In this document: positions 34,532 to 46,554 of the stretch, piece by piece
Layout of the letters: each line of letters starts with the position of its first letter
How positions within the stretch are numbered: the first letter of the stretch is position 1
From: Papilionanthe hookeriana x Papilionanthe teres
Taxonomy: Eukaryota > Streptophyta > Magnoliopsida > Asparagales > Orchidaceae
Direction: 5' to 3'
Assembly: GCA_022702705.1 (NCBI GenBank)
Contig: CM040430.1
Coordinates: forward strand, 13,111,324-13,175,323
DNA length: 64,000 nucleotides
Made by a program: the position numbers and the translations under genes
The notes under the pieces: generated by a model
The model's input: the letters and a program-made list of their open reading frames with translations, nothing else
Told to the model about the DNA's origin: nothing
Databases searched by the model: none

Positions 34532-37500
34532 CAAGAAACAATTTAGAACATTTTAGTGTAGTTTTCCATTTTTGTGATTTTTATGATTTTTTAATTAATT
34601 TTAATTATTCAAAATTTATAATATTCCTTAAAATCAAATATTTATTTTAACTTCAAATCATTTTTCTTGCGTTCCTCTGGTCATAAGGAGCTCCCAAAAC
34701 CATTTTTGTAATTTTATTAATTATATTTTAATTATTATAATTATTATAATGCAAAAATGTCATTTTACTTAGAAAATCAAACTTAATGATAAATATACTT
34801 CAAGTTGGTTTCAAAATTTTACATGAGTTAATATGATCATTATTTATAGTGTGCGATCATTTTTGTGATTTTTCTATTAATATTTCATTTTTTTCTTAAT
34901 TTTTAATAAATTAAATACATAAAATACCATTTTTAATTATTTAAATCTATTTATATTTTTCTTATCATCCTTCGACCACAATGAACCTACCAAACTTATT
35001 TTGATAGTTTTTTTATTTATATTTTAATTTTTATAATTTTTATAATTTTTTAATTAAAACAAAGGTAATTTTTGATAAAAATTAGGATTTTCACACTTAG
35101 ATATGTCCTCTATTCTTGGAAAATCAGAGAAAACATCTAAGGATGAGAAGTTTAAACTCTCAAAATTTCATACCATGGTGATTAATATAAATTAATTGTA
35201 ATTTAAAGAAGTTTCTGAGTATTTAATTAATTAAAAATAAAATACATGGTAAATAATCTTGATTTTTAATACACATTATTCTCCCCTGTTCACTAAGAAA
35301 CATAATATTTTTATTTTATTTTTAAGATTTTTCTACACCAAGTTATGAATTTTCTAAGTTTCTGAAATTAAATAAATCTTAAAAATCTAATTTTCTTACT
35401 TAACACAGCCAACGCCAGTGCAACATGCAACGGCTTCGAACTGCTATGTGGCGCTTTGCCATTTGACTTCGCCATCCACGTAGCCGCTGACACAACACAC
35501 ACTTTATGTTTTATCCTCTCATCCGGGACAATCTGAAGCGTCCGTTAAATACATTCGCGATCAGATGCTGGAGTGTCTTCATCTCCAACTGGTGTGCACA
35601 GAGAACCATCTAGCTTCCAGCCCTAATATGTCTCTCTGCACTCAACCAAATTGCATGAGGTTTGTTCTTACAAGTTCATCTAGTCAAGACGAACACATCC
35701 ATATGGATAATCAAGCATGAAATTAAAGTTTTCTTCACAAAGACCCAAACCGAGCTCAATTTGGGGAAAAAAGGTCTATACCTTAGCCTAAGCGGTGAGG
35801 CCTCAATTAGGTGCTTGCAGAAGCTTCGTTGGGACCTAACAGACTTGCTGGAAGTGTCATTTTGCTCTGGTGAAGGGTCTGTGTATGAACACCTCCTACA
35901 GGTGGAGAGGCTGAGGTGGAAGTCAGATAAAGCATGGTTGAGGATGGGGCTTCCAGTGGGGAACTTCTTTGTTTGTTCTGGGGAAGGTGAATAGCAAGCC
36001 AATTTAGAGTTTGGTGGAGTTTGGTGGGGTGTATTATTTGTGGCCTAATTTTGGGTAAGAAAATTAGCCTCAGGCAGTGGCTATAGATGGCTGGGAACAA
36101 TGGGATTGAACTCATGAGGTCTTGGAGAAGCTCTGAAAGCAATTTGGCAGAGTCTACCCAGTAGATCATCCCCTTTGTTGGCCATGGGAGGTGGTGTTTA
36201 AATAGACAGAGAATGGGTGGCCACCAAGGCTTCAATCTGGGTGAGCTCTACTGCTTAGGTGGAGGGAATAAAAGTGCAAGTGCCAATGGGGGTGAGCCAG
36301 TTCAGGGAATTCTAATTTTGGGTTTAAGGCTTGGGGTGATTCTCGGTTTTGGTGTTTTCCGATGACTAGACTGGCAGGCCAGGCCAGGGTTTGTGGCTAG
36401 GTGGTTCAGGAGAGTCAGGGGAGTTTAATGGTGATGGTTTGATTGACTTGATGGCTGGTGGCAAGGATCTTTCTTAGTTTATCCAAATATGGGAAGAGAT
36501 CCCCCAAGTCAACGAAACCTTGGTCCATGGCTCAACTCAGTTGGACTAGGTGGATAAAATTTGGTTCCTATGGCTCAGATGTTGGCTGCGGTGACCATGA
36601 CTTGGTCAATTTCAATGGGTTTGATCAAATTTAGGGTTTGGGTTCAAAATTGGACTTTTGGTTTGAACTTGGATCTAGGTTGGGTTTGGGCTAAGATTTG
36701 GGTCAATTGATTGATCAATTTGATGTGGATGATTGTCATGAGAAGTTTTAAAAAGGAATTGAGTGATTTTCAATTGGTTGAAAGGCTCAATTTATTGGAA
36801 TTGACTCATGGCCAATTTTGGGGAATTTGGGTTAGACTTGGGTTTAAGTTCGGTTTAGAATTGATTTGGTTCATTTGGTGGTTCAAATTGGTCTAGCGAT
36901 TTGTCATGAAGAGTATTGAATATCAAGTGGGTGGAGATTGTGGAGTTATGAAGTTCAATTTGGTGACATTTGGGTCTTAGGGTAAAATTGGGGGTATTGA
37001 CTTAGGTTGGATTTGGGTGAGTTTTGAGCTTGAATTTGGGTCATTTGAAGGTTCCATTTGATCTAAAGGATTGTTATGAAAAGTTTAGAATTTAAATCTG
37101 GGAAAATTGGACTAATCATGGTATTCAATTTGGAGGGATTTGAGAATTTGGGCATAATTTGGTATTGAAATTGGCTCAATTGGGCTTGAATTTTATTTCA
37201 ATTGGGATTGGACATGATGAATTTTGATTTGGGTATGAAATTGGGGAGGTTTAGAATCGATTTGGTGGAAATTTGGAATAATTTGGGGATTTTGGGCCTT
37301 TAGGGGCAATTTGGGAATTTTAGTCAAAATGGGTCAATTTGGTCAAATTAGGTTCAATGGAGTGGTTTGAATTGATTTTGAGAATATTTGGAGAGATTTT
37401 GAAGATTTTGTGAATTTTTTAGGGTATGAAGGACATTTTGGTAATTTTGGATATTTTTGAGGTATTTCGTGAATTTTGAGATTTTTGAGGTGTTTTTGGC

Positions 37501-38133
37501 AATTTGAGTGGTTTGAAGTTGTTTGAAATGATTTTTTAGAGAATTTAAGAATTTGGGGAATTTTGAGAATTTTGGGAAAAATTAGGGTTTCGAGGGCATT
37601 TTGGTAATTTGGAAAAGTTGGGGCAAAAAAGGGTCAAAATTAGGAATTTGGAAAATTTTGGATTAATTAAGAATTTTAATCATGAGGTCACCTTATTTGA
37701 GCCATCGACCAAGGGAAATCTCTTTTTGGATCCTCCATGTCTTGGTCTTAGCCAAACCCTAACCTAGGGCTAAGGGTTTGGGAGACCACCCACATGAGTT
37801 TTCAAAAGAAGTAGGGAACCGGGTTGAGCATGTTTGGTTTAAGATTTTGGGTTGTGAGTGATAGTGTTGGGTTCAACTGTGTGTGTGGAAGCTTTACCAA
37901 GGCCGGACCACTAAGGGAACCCTCTTGAGCTCCCTCATGTTTGGCTTTATCCTACTAAGTGCTAGAGGTTAAAACTAAACATGTGGAACACAAGAAAAGT
38001 AAAGAAGTATTTAAAGTTTCTAATGGGGTAGGGTTCCATAACTAGTCCTCAAGGATAGTCAACACGAAAGTCATATAGCTAGATCCTAGGCTTCTAAAGA
38101 AGAAACTAGACCTCACCAAAAATGAGGTCAACA
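34532..38133 (-). mobile_element. Copy C of the A-family LTR, 5' part
   Basis: Starts on the minus strand at 38133 with TGTTGACCTCATTTTTGG and resumes beyond B at 26930. In minus order: U3, TATTTAAA at 36204 (1929 bp from the start), AAGGTATAG near 35775, leader hairpin (35693-35675) and a decayed CpG core (35405-35560). It is inserted into the gag of element H; the next bases on the plus strand are TGGAA. Frames at 35662-36235 on both strands overlap each other in the leader and are not supported as genes. Confidence 0.8.
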
Positions 38134-38748
38134 TGGAACCACCAACGACAGTATCAAGAATTGATCTAAGGGATCCAACTAAACCATTGTAAAATTCTAA
38201 ATAATCAGACAATCTTGTAATGCATTAAATGGACAATTCCTAAAAAGATCCATAAATCGTTCATAAGCCTTATATATCGACCCACCTTCATGCTGGCAAA
38301 ATGAAGTAATATCATACCTAAGTTTCACCGTTTTTGAAAGCAGGAAATACTTAGTTAGGAATTTTTGAGCTAAGTCACCCCAAGTTCTAATTGATCCAAG
38401 TGCTAATGAGTTTAACCACATCTTTATCCCTCAAGGAAAAAAGGAAAAAGCCTAAGGCTAAAAGCATTGTTTGATACACCATTATAGCGAAATGTAGCAT
38501 AAAGTTCTAAAAAATTTGCTAAGTGTAAATTTGAATCCTTAGACGGGTCCCTCAAATTGTTTGTTCTGCACAATTTGGATGTTAGCAGGCTTAAGTTCAA
38601 AATTTTTAGCTTATACGGTAGGAGTTTGAATACTTAAACGAATTTCGTTTGTCGTAGGATTAGCATAATCCCTTAATGGTCTATGAACTTTATGATGATC
38701 ATTAATTGGTATTTGGTTATCTAATTTGATTTGTTGATTATTCTCCAT
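38134..38748 (-). pseudogene. Athila-type Ty3/gypsy gag remnant (element H)
   Basis: In minus order the sequence reads MENNQQIKLDNQ, then HRPLRDYANPTTNEIRLS, NLHLANFLELYATFRYNGVS, LRLFPF, WLNSLALGSIRTWGDLAQKF and ERFMDLFRNCP, ending in FYNG and TVVGGSM. This order is that of the plant Ty3/gypsy gag (retrotransposon gag domain) of Athila-like elements. Gag forms the particle that packages the element RNA. Here it is dead: at least one stop near the N-terminus, a frame change near 38420 and another near 38220, and the reading is cut by LTR C at 38133. The longest open part is 38197-38421. It lies downstream of the H primer site and LTR, as expected. Confidence 0.85.
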
Positions 38749-39043
38749 TTCTTCTAAAAGTTCGTGAAGTTTCTACTATTTTATAATTTTCTTAATTGTC
38801 TTCTCTAGTTTTGAATCGTAGGGTTCAAGTCCTATAGGTCCTGCATTACATATTCACTAAATAAAGGTTCAAGTTATAAGTTTTCACATAAACAGGAAAA
38901 AAAAACAAAACTAATTTTTAGAAATTTCCTTTTTCATACAAACAAATTACAAACAAAATATACTGCTTAAAATTTAAATTTTTCCAAGTCTAAGTCCTAA
39001 TGGTTCTACTATAATCCTCCTAAATTAACTGCGATGTTGCTCT

Positions 39044-39060
39044 CCTCGACAACGGTGCCA
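39044..39060 (-). other. Primer binding site of element H
   Basis: TGGCACCGTTGTCGAGG on the minus strand is complementary to the 3' end of plant tRNA-Asp, with three differences that are all C-to-T or G-to-A. It lies 8 bp after the LTR end. Confidence 0.75.
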
Positions 39061-39068
39061 AAAATACT

Positions 39069-40442
39069 TGATGCGGTCTTAACTTAAGTCCATATGTACT
39101 TCACACTTTTGGGCCTAACGCAAGCGCACGTATTGCTTTTGTAAATAGGAACTTTTGAGTCAAGTTGTCGAACCCACAGGGAAAGGAGGTAATTAAGTTT
39201 AGGAAAAGTTATAGTATACTAAATTCGTCCTTATCTTGGAAATCAAATTAGTTTAAACTTATGCTAACAAGTCCTAATGAATTTTAAAAAATACTCTTAA
39301 TGGGTGACTTCTACTAAATTCTACAATATCTGAATTTATGAAAATCAAGTTGTAAAGCTACCTTCCCTTACAATGATTTAAGTGGAATAGGAGAAATAAC
39401 AAGAATGCAAATTACAAATTAGGCTAGTGATAAATAGGAGCAATTATCTTCTTTATTCTCTTATGAGTGCATGAAGAAGCTTAGTTAAAGTGGTTTTAAT
39501 TCATTAAACCCAAATTTGAACCCATCATAGACTGTTTGCCCAACATTGCATCTCCCTATAGTTTACTTGCACTATACCGTATAAATTAATGTGAATAACC
39601 TAATCGTTTTTCCATAGCTCTCCCGAGTCATTATGGATCACAACAAATTTTAACTAATCACTTGGCCAAAATAAAAAGTAAATGAAGACTTGAAAATTAC
39701 TCATCACATTATGGTTTTAAAAATAAACTGAAAAGCATTCTTTCATTCCTACCATTCCTACTTAATCATCACAAGAAAAAGGTAAAAGGAATACTCACAA
39801 AGCATGGAGAAAATACCACAAAACATCTTTGAAACAAAGAAAATCCACTAAAATTGTGTTTAGAGAAAATACTAAACATAAGAGTACACAATACTTAGCC
39901 TTTTCTCTTTACAAAGTGTTAGAAAGCCTCCCCAAAGGATCTCTCAATCCTCACTGCAATGTTGAATGTCTTTCCTCCAATACAGCTCACAAAACTCACT
40001 TAAATCTTTCCTAGAGCAAACCCTAGCTTAATATCCTCTAGCAACCCCAAATGACTTCTCCAAAGCTCCCTAAAAACCTTCCTTACATTTGTCAACTAAC
40101 TCCTCATTACATGGAGAAAACTGCTGAAAAATTGCCTAGCAGTTGTTGGCGCCATACCTCTCTATCTGCGTGGTCGAGCATTAGAGCCTAAGCGCTCAAG
40201 AAGGTCGCACCAAGGTGCTTGGTAGGAGTGTCTAGACACCCAATGGCGGGAACTTCGGTTCCATTCTCTTGAGTCACCTTTTTCTCCACGTCACCTCCGC
40301 TTCAATTCATTTCTTATCCACTTTGTTTCACTTCTACCACCTGTTGTACGAGTAAGAAAAATATAAAAATACCCTTTAAAAGTGTAATTTCATCCATAAA
40401 ATGTGCAATACATAAAAGAAATTAAGCACACTTTTATACACA
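39069..40442 (-). mobile_element. 5' LTR of Athila-like element H
   Basis: Minus-strand LTR of 1374 bp, starting TGTGTATAAAAG at 40442 and ending CCGCATCA at 39069, followed by the primer site and gag. Its body shares 'ctgtgggttcgacaacttgac'-type wording and the 'ctcatg' parts with the other Athila-like LTRs. It was inserted in fragment I, which resumes at 40443. The 39829-40014 frame is a chance ORF. Confidence 0.75.
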
Positions 40443-40834
40443 TTAGTATCCCCCAAGATGTAGTTAGCTAAAGGGTTATGGCCCTTAGGGAGTTCTCTTG
40501 TCTTTAGAAAAAAAATGTTCTTTTTGGTTCCCTGGTTACGGGTAGCCTATGTAGGGATTCTTTTCATAGATATTGCGTTTCGCGGTATTTCAATCTGATT
40601 CTATGTGGACGTATACTCTCAACCTATCACACGAGGATTACCTTACATAAGTTTTACAAGTTTCTTTTAAATTTTATTTGTCCGTTTTTGTTTTATATCC
40701 TTTTTTCAATTCCTCTCTTCTTCGAATCAATTTATAATCCGAGAGAGAGATTTATTTGGAAAGAGGAATCATACGGTGTCACATAAAAAGACAAGCTGAT
40801 GACTTTGATGTTTAATTAAAAAGAACCAATAACA
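40443..40834 (+). mobile_element. Fragment I: 3' end of an E-family LTR
   Basis: It matches E from about 20448 to its end: the GATGTAGTTAG box at 40457, then 'ggttacgggtagcctatgtag', 'ctcttcttcgaatca', and an end reading AATAACA at 40834. Its 5' part was displaced by the H insertion. Hairpin 2 is kept as CTAAAGGG with CCCTTAG (40468-40488). Confidence 0.75.
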
Positions 40835-41500
40835 TCTTTATCATGCAAGAGTAGAATGTAAGTCCTGTCAATCATCCTAGGATTAGAACCACACACTGAG
40901 TCTGTGAGGTCCCCTTATATGAGGTAGCACATAATTGCTAACCAATATCCTATATTCACCCTTATGACTAAGCTAGTTAAGGACACTGACGACCATAAAT
41001 GATGGAACAATGGAATCTTAACCAGAGGTGTCATGCCCTCTTGGTACGTTAGTCCTCTCCTTTGTTTCAACTCAGTGTATTTAAGCCCATACTTCTTTGA
41101 TTCCTACCACCTCTAGATCTTCATCCTCTGCATAGCTCCATAGGACCCTTTTTGACCTTCTCTTAACCTGACCGAGTCCCATGTAAATCAATCCACAAAA
41201 CAGAAGCACTGATCCCATAATCGAAAGTATTCTCGAATATGCCTAAGATGTAATTAACCATAAGAGCTTACTCCTTTAGGAAATCTGAATCCTCATAATT
41301 AAAATAAACCATGTTCAGACTTTCATTCCTTATATAGGCAATCTCTCGGATATAAAACCCAACAGTCATCCATTGATCCCTACATGCCTATAGAATTGAT
41401 TAATTTAAATATGGTCAGTCCTCTACTGCTGCACTCACAGGGTGTCTATCAAACCCATATATTTACTGCTTATAAAATTATTATGAAATGTGCTTGTTTA
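40835..41500 (+). mobile_element. Fragment J: 3' part of an A-family LTR
   Basis: It matches A from about 8690 to about 9720, including 'gatggaac..tggaatcttaacc', the GATGTAATTAAC box (41247-41258) and 'gtgtctatc'. Hairpin 2 is degraded. The exact right end is unclear. It abuts fragment I, which had probably inserted into it. Confidence 0.65.
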
Positions 41501-42349
41501 TTCATTTTACTTCTTACAATCATATTGATGTGGTGTGACACATAGCCTAATTTTGTTTTGTTGATGCATTGATTTTGATATATTCAATGGACTCATGTAA
41601 CTGCACTATTTATTGGTTGCATGTTACACCTATATGATATAATTAATTATAATACTTCTTTTACAAATATAAAATTTATATATACATAACAATGATCATG
41701 TATACAATACTACTCATAATAATTAACTGATTGTGTAATGCAGAATTCACATAATTAGTATAATAATATGCATATTAATATTAAGCCATTTTGGATTTTG
41801 ATTAGCTAGACCAACGAATCCATAGAGTGATGAATCTATAAGAAATCAGTGGATTTGTTTAGGATTTATGTCTACCTATCCTTATTTTAGCACATCATAG
41901 TAAATTGACTATAAATGCACACACATACATGCACACTCATATATATATATATATAATCAATACATACTTTAAGAGTATTTATATAACATACATATGAAAT
42001 GCATGTCGGTGGATATATTGGCATGTGAGCACATTGATCATTTATGAATGCAAGGTCCTCTTTCTTCATTGATTATTGAGCACCATTCAAAAAATTTTAA
42101 TTAGAAATATCTTATCCTTCTTATATTATATAAAATTTTTATAGATAACAAATGTTTTATTTATATCATAGTTTGTTGCACATATTTATGCCATGTCCCT
42201 TACTGTTTGTACTTTGTATAGGATGGTTTCATCTACTGAGTTTGTTTCTAGAAAAATCACACCATAAATTTATAAATATAGGTTGTTAGTTATGCACTGG
42301 GTAGGGGAGCCCTGTATCTTTATGCTTTAAGTATAATTGTGTAGATACT
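41501..42349. other. AT-rich intergenic DNA
   Basis: No gene or recognised element. There is a short TA repeat at 41940-41956; the open frame at 41887-42069 crosses it and is not supported. Confidence 0.5.
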
Positions 42350-42634
42350 TAGGGCCAGTTTGGGACAGCTTATTTGGTGTGGTAGCGTTTTGAAAACGCA
42401 CCAGGCCTGTTTGGGTAAATTGTGTTCTGGTAGCTTATGTTTTTTCAAAATGCTGAAAATAGAGTTTTCACACTGCACCTATCTTGGTGCGGTGGCAGCA
42501 TTCTGCTCGTAGCCGACTTCTAAAAAAATAAGAATTTGTAATAGCCACCGCACCTAGCTTATCAGTAGATTATTTTTAATCAGCTTATCAGCATATTATT
42601 CAATAAGCTGCAACCGCCACAAACAGACCCTAAA
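42350..42634. mobile_element. MITE-like DNA transposon
   Basis: About 285 bp with terminal inverted repeats: TTAGGGCCAGTTTGGGACAG at the left end against TTTAGGGTCTGTTTGTGGCG (reverse complement) at the right, and AGCTTATT inside both arms. The ends resemble hAT or PIF/Harbinger MITEs. I could not settle the family because no clean target duplication is visible. Confidence 0.6.
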
Positions 42635-45600
42635 GGTCAGTTTCATTTTTTAAACTCAACTATATAGTCACTTTGTTTGTATTTAACAGTTATAATTGTA
42701 TGAAATTTTGGATTTACTAGTATATTGTTGAGATAAAACTGGAAATAATTGAAAATAATATTAAAATAATCTTTGTATATGTAGGTTGTTTGAATAGGAT
42801 AAGGAAAGAAGTGAATTTGTATTAAAACTATTATATGGAATTTGTATTAAAACTATTATATGCATTTCTAATTTGTTGAGTGCAAATTTAAAAACACATG
42901 GAAATAAATAAATTGTATATGCCGAAAATGAGAATGGAAAAAATATTAAATTATGAAATATCTTAATATATTGCATGAGGCATTAGAGACAATAAGAAAA
43001 TCAAAAGATATATAATGCATAACCAAAAACATTTTCCAATATGTGTGAGAAATGAATATAAGGAAATGCATTTTGATATGATGTAGCCATTGGAGCAGTT
43101 CAAATCATGAAAATCATAAAGATGTAAAAATAGACATGTTTTAAGTTGTTATATTTTGATTAAAAAATATATATTATATTAAATTTAATTACCAAAGGAT
43201 ATGAATTTTAGAATGCTAAAAATATGAAAAAAGTTAGAATTTCAGATTGTTGTAGTAAATTTAAAAAATGAATAATAACATTTTATCTTTATGAAATAGG
43301 ATTTTATAATGTAAAAATAATGACATAAGATAATCATTTTAAAATAATTTGATATTTTTGTTGAATATTTTATATTATTTTTATTGTTGCTTAATGATTT
43401 AAATCAAGTTACTAAATTATAATTTATAATCCTAATTTATTGTTGTAGTAAATTCGAGCTCTAAGCTTCCTTCATACATATAATCAAGTGATCTTGAAAT
43501 TTTTCATAAAAATATTTTGTTTACTAACCATGTACTTGTTATCAACAAAACTATAGAGTCAATAAAACCAACTTAGGGTTTTGGAAACTAGAAGGTGATT
43601 TTTAAAATAGTGGTTAATATCAACTTCTCATGGGATCTTAGACTTAATCAATTATTACTACTTGATTGAATCACACACTTGCATGAACTGTGAATAGACC
43701 AGCTTTGTACTCATATTTTTAAATTACAAAATAATTTTATTTCTTATAAACCTAAAGCATTTGCTACAATTTTTAGACTTATTATACCAAATGTTTTTGC
43801 ACATTATATTATTATTTATCTTTTACATTAACTATTTCAATCATGTTGAAATGAATATTTTAGATCTCTCATCTTATGAAATATGTTTATTGTATGCATT
43901 GTATTAATAGAAATGATATTTCATGATAACATGTGAAATGAAGGAATTATAAAATTAATGATATGAAGATAGTTAATGAAATGTAGAATGTTAGCAATAT
44001 AATTTGCATGAATGCATGTATGTATATGTTGAAATAAGGATTTTACCTTCTTATGATATTGACAGGAGACACAATGTACCTACGTGTATTGAAGTATTCC
44101 TTTCACCTCAAGTAATAATGAAATTAATACATTGCCCCACAGTGTTAATTAGAGATTTATCTACCAGCGTGGGTGCCTTTTCTCCTCAGATAATAATATA
44201 CATGTTATATGCCACACTATGTCAAAGGGGCATGCATCGACTATGAGTGTATTGGTTTATGCTTGGAATGTGCTCTTGAGATGGATGAATATGATACACA
44301 GAAGATATATATAACTATTAAAATGATTTGAATCTTTCATACAATTATACATAGAAGATAAATAATTTCATATTGATTTACTATTCTTAACTAACATACA
44401 TATTATATCTTAAATTTATTTATATTATTGTAATGTTAGAAATATGAGAGTTCTCGAAGTTATTGAAAACTCACAGTAATTTAAACTAATAATTTCAGGT
44501 ATTAATTTGGCTAGAGAATGAATGCATAAAAATATAAACATTGCCAACAAAGAGAAAGGTGAATTCAAGTATCACTGATTTTATTAAATTTATTTGTTGT
44601 TGCCTCTTTTGTTTATTTGGATGACACTATTTATTAATTAGTGATAGCATTAGCGGTTGATAAATTAATTTTATTGTTTGGCCATCTATTATAATCCTGT
44701 CAATTCCAAGTCCCTGAGTGCGGTCATGACAACTTACAACTTACTTAAAAAGGCATAAAAAGTTTTAAGGTTAAGGTTTCCCATATTTTCTTTAAAGAAG
44801 AAGAAAATGAAGAATATGTCCCCTCCCCAATTAACCTTATCCAATCTATCAAATTTGTTGAAGTTAAAACATCATCTTCCTTACACTTCCCAGCAAGATT
44901 ATGGCCTATGGAGACAACAACAAATGTTGCCTCAAGTCTTACTATCTCCATCATCCACCTTGCTTACTTGCAAGCTCACTTGCCTTTCTTTTGAGGTATT
45001 GGATTAGCATTCCCCATATAAGATATACCATAGGAGTTTCCTTTTCTCCACATTCAAATGCTTTGATATGTAGGGCAGAACAAAGCATCCCTAAAGCACT
45101 AAATATAAATGGAGATTTTATTTATTGGGAGCAAGTTTGAGAGTAGGAGAGAGAGAGTTCAAAGAGTTAAAATATCTTATGTGAGAGATAAGTTCATAGG
45201 TTATCAATTGTGCACAAGAGATAGATGATTTCACATGGGAGAAGAAGAGCTTATGAAGTAGTGAATGATGATTCCAGTGGGCTTAAGTGAACGTGAGAAT
45301 GAAGCTTTACAAAGTTATCTTATTTTATTTTATTTTTTTAATTTTTTGTATTAAAAAGTTGGTTGGTAGCCTGTATTGATAGTGCAATGCAAATCAAATG
45401 CATTATATTTTCAAATTTTGATGTTTGGTTTGATGGAAATGAAATGCAATACAAATTTTAGGTGGATTTAGAATTATACATTTAAATTAAACTTGATTTA
45501 TTTAAAAATTATCTGTGTTGGCTTATTTTCAAATAAATTGCATAATCTATTATCATAACAATCATGTAGGTTATCTCCCGTCCATAGGCCACTTGCTATT

Positions 45601-45892
45601 GCCAAATTTTGCACCGATTTAATTTTAAATTTTAGATATATAAATAAGAATATAGAATGCTATATAATTGCCTTTTTATTTTCATTGGGGCATTTGCATA
45701 GCTCAATTCCTATGTATTTACATACTTAAAACATGTATATTTAAATATTTAAAAATGAATTTTAATTTTTATATTTATAATACACAAATTTTTTGTATGA
45801 TATAAATAATATTTTTAAAATTGATATACATATTTAGGTAATATTTATATAAAATTTAAAATTTAGATGATAGATATATGAATTGAATGGCA
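42635..45892. other. AT-rich region upstream of the BPM exon
   Basis: Mostly AT-rich unique-looking DNA. A 25-bp tandem duplication lies at 42813-42862. Small frames at 42761, 44004, 44745, 44807 and 44901 overlap, are on both strands, and match nothing I recognise. It may hold distal promoter elements, but none can be named. Confidence 0.4.
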
Positions 45893-46153
45893 ACTAGACG
45901 TTCCTTCTTTTTCACTTCCAAGCGACGCGAGCAGAGACCTGTCGGGAGGCAAAAAGATCGACGGGGATAATATAGAGAGAACTAGCTCCAGATCTCCTCC
46001 TAGGGTTCAATCAGCTGAGGAACTTTAGATCGATTATCAAATTCTGAGAACCTCTTGTGAGATTCTGCTGCTGCTTTTAGTTTCCCGCCTTGCCGGCTTA
46101 GGTTTTTATGTGTAAGTATCCGATTCTTTGATGCGAAGCGAGTTTCTCTGCAG
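45893..46153 (+). promoter_or_regulatory. Likely core promoter and 5' UTR of the BPM gene
   Basis: Base composition changes from AT-rich to mixed, with pyrimidine-rich 'ccttctttttcacttcc' and CG sites, typical of a plant 5' leader. The first in-frame ATG is at 46154. The start of transcription cannot be placed exactly. Confidence 0.45.
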
Positions 46154-46554
46154 ATGATTCCAGAGATCATTCTTACCCCGGAAAGGGACCTTTCGATCTC
46201 CCCCACCAGCTCGCGTTCAGTGACGGAGACCGTGAATGGATCGCACAAGTTTGTGATCCAGGGTTATTCCCTAGCGAAGGGCATGGGAATCGGGAAGCAC
46301 ATCGCGAGCGACACCTTCACGGTGGGGGGATACCAATGGGCGGTGTATTTTTACCCGGATGGAAAGAATCCGGAGGATAATTCGACCTATGTGTCCGTCT
46401 TCATCGCGCTTGCAAGCGAGGGGACGGATGTAAGGGCTCTTTTCGAGCTCACGCTTGTGGATCAGAGTGGGAAGGGGAAACACAAGGTGCATAGCCACTT
46501 CGATCGGTCTTTGGAGAGTGGACCTTACACGCTCAAGTATCGCGGAAGCATGTG
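46154..46554 (+). CDS. BTB/POZ-MATH (BPM-type) gene, first coding exon (partial)
   Basis: Encodes about 134 residues from MIPEIILTPERD to RGSMW. Residues 24-134 form most of a MATH domain of plant BPM proteins: ETVNGSHKFVIQGYSLAKGM, SDTFTVGGYQWAVYFYPDGK, YVSVFIALASEGTDVRALFE, SGKGKHKVHSHFDR and LKYRGSMW are all characteristic. BPM proteins bind substrates through MATH and CUL3 through BTB, acting as adaptors of CUL3 E3 ubiquitin ligases in nucleus and cytosol. The exon ends at ATGTG|GTAAGC, splitting the Trp codon (phase 2), and the TAA at 46556 lies in the intron. Family members continue with a Gly-Tyr-Lys-Arg stretch, the rest of MATH, then BTB; I find none of this before 64000. So this is either exon 1 before a very long intron or an orphan exon. 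The exon itself shows no damage. Confidence 0.9.

Noticed and set aside
35662..36235. Frames of 108-142 codons on both strands in copy C
   Set aside because: They are mutual shadows in the decayed leader of a non-coding LTR, and A and B have no matching open frame.
42350..42634. Firm assignment of the MITE to hAT
   Set aside because: End sequences fit, but no 8-bp duplication could be found at the flanks, so the family is left open.
44745..45140. Small gene with frames on both strands (44745, 44807, 44901)
   Set aside because: Overlapping frames in different phases, no recognised motif, no clear promoter or splice pattern.
46111..46153. Mini-intron in the 5' UTR of the BPM gene (GTAAGT to CTGCAG)
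   Set aside because: Only about 43 bp, below the usual minimum for plant introns; the sequence is simply 5' leader.
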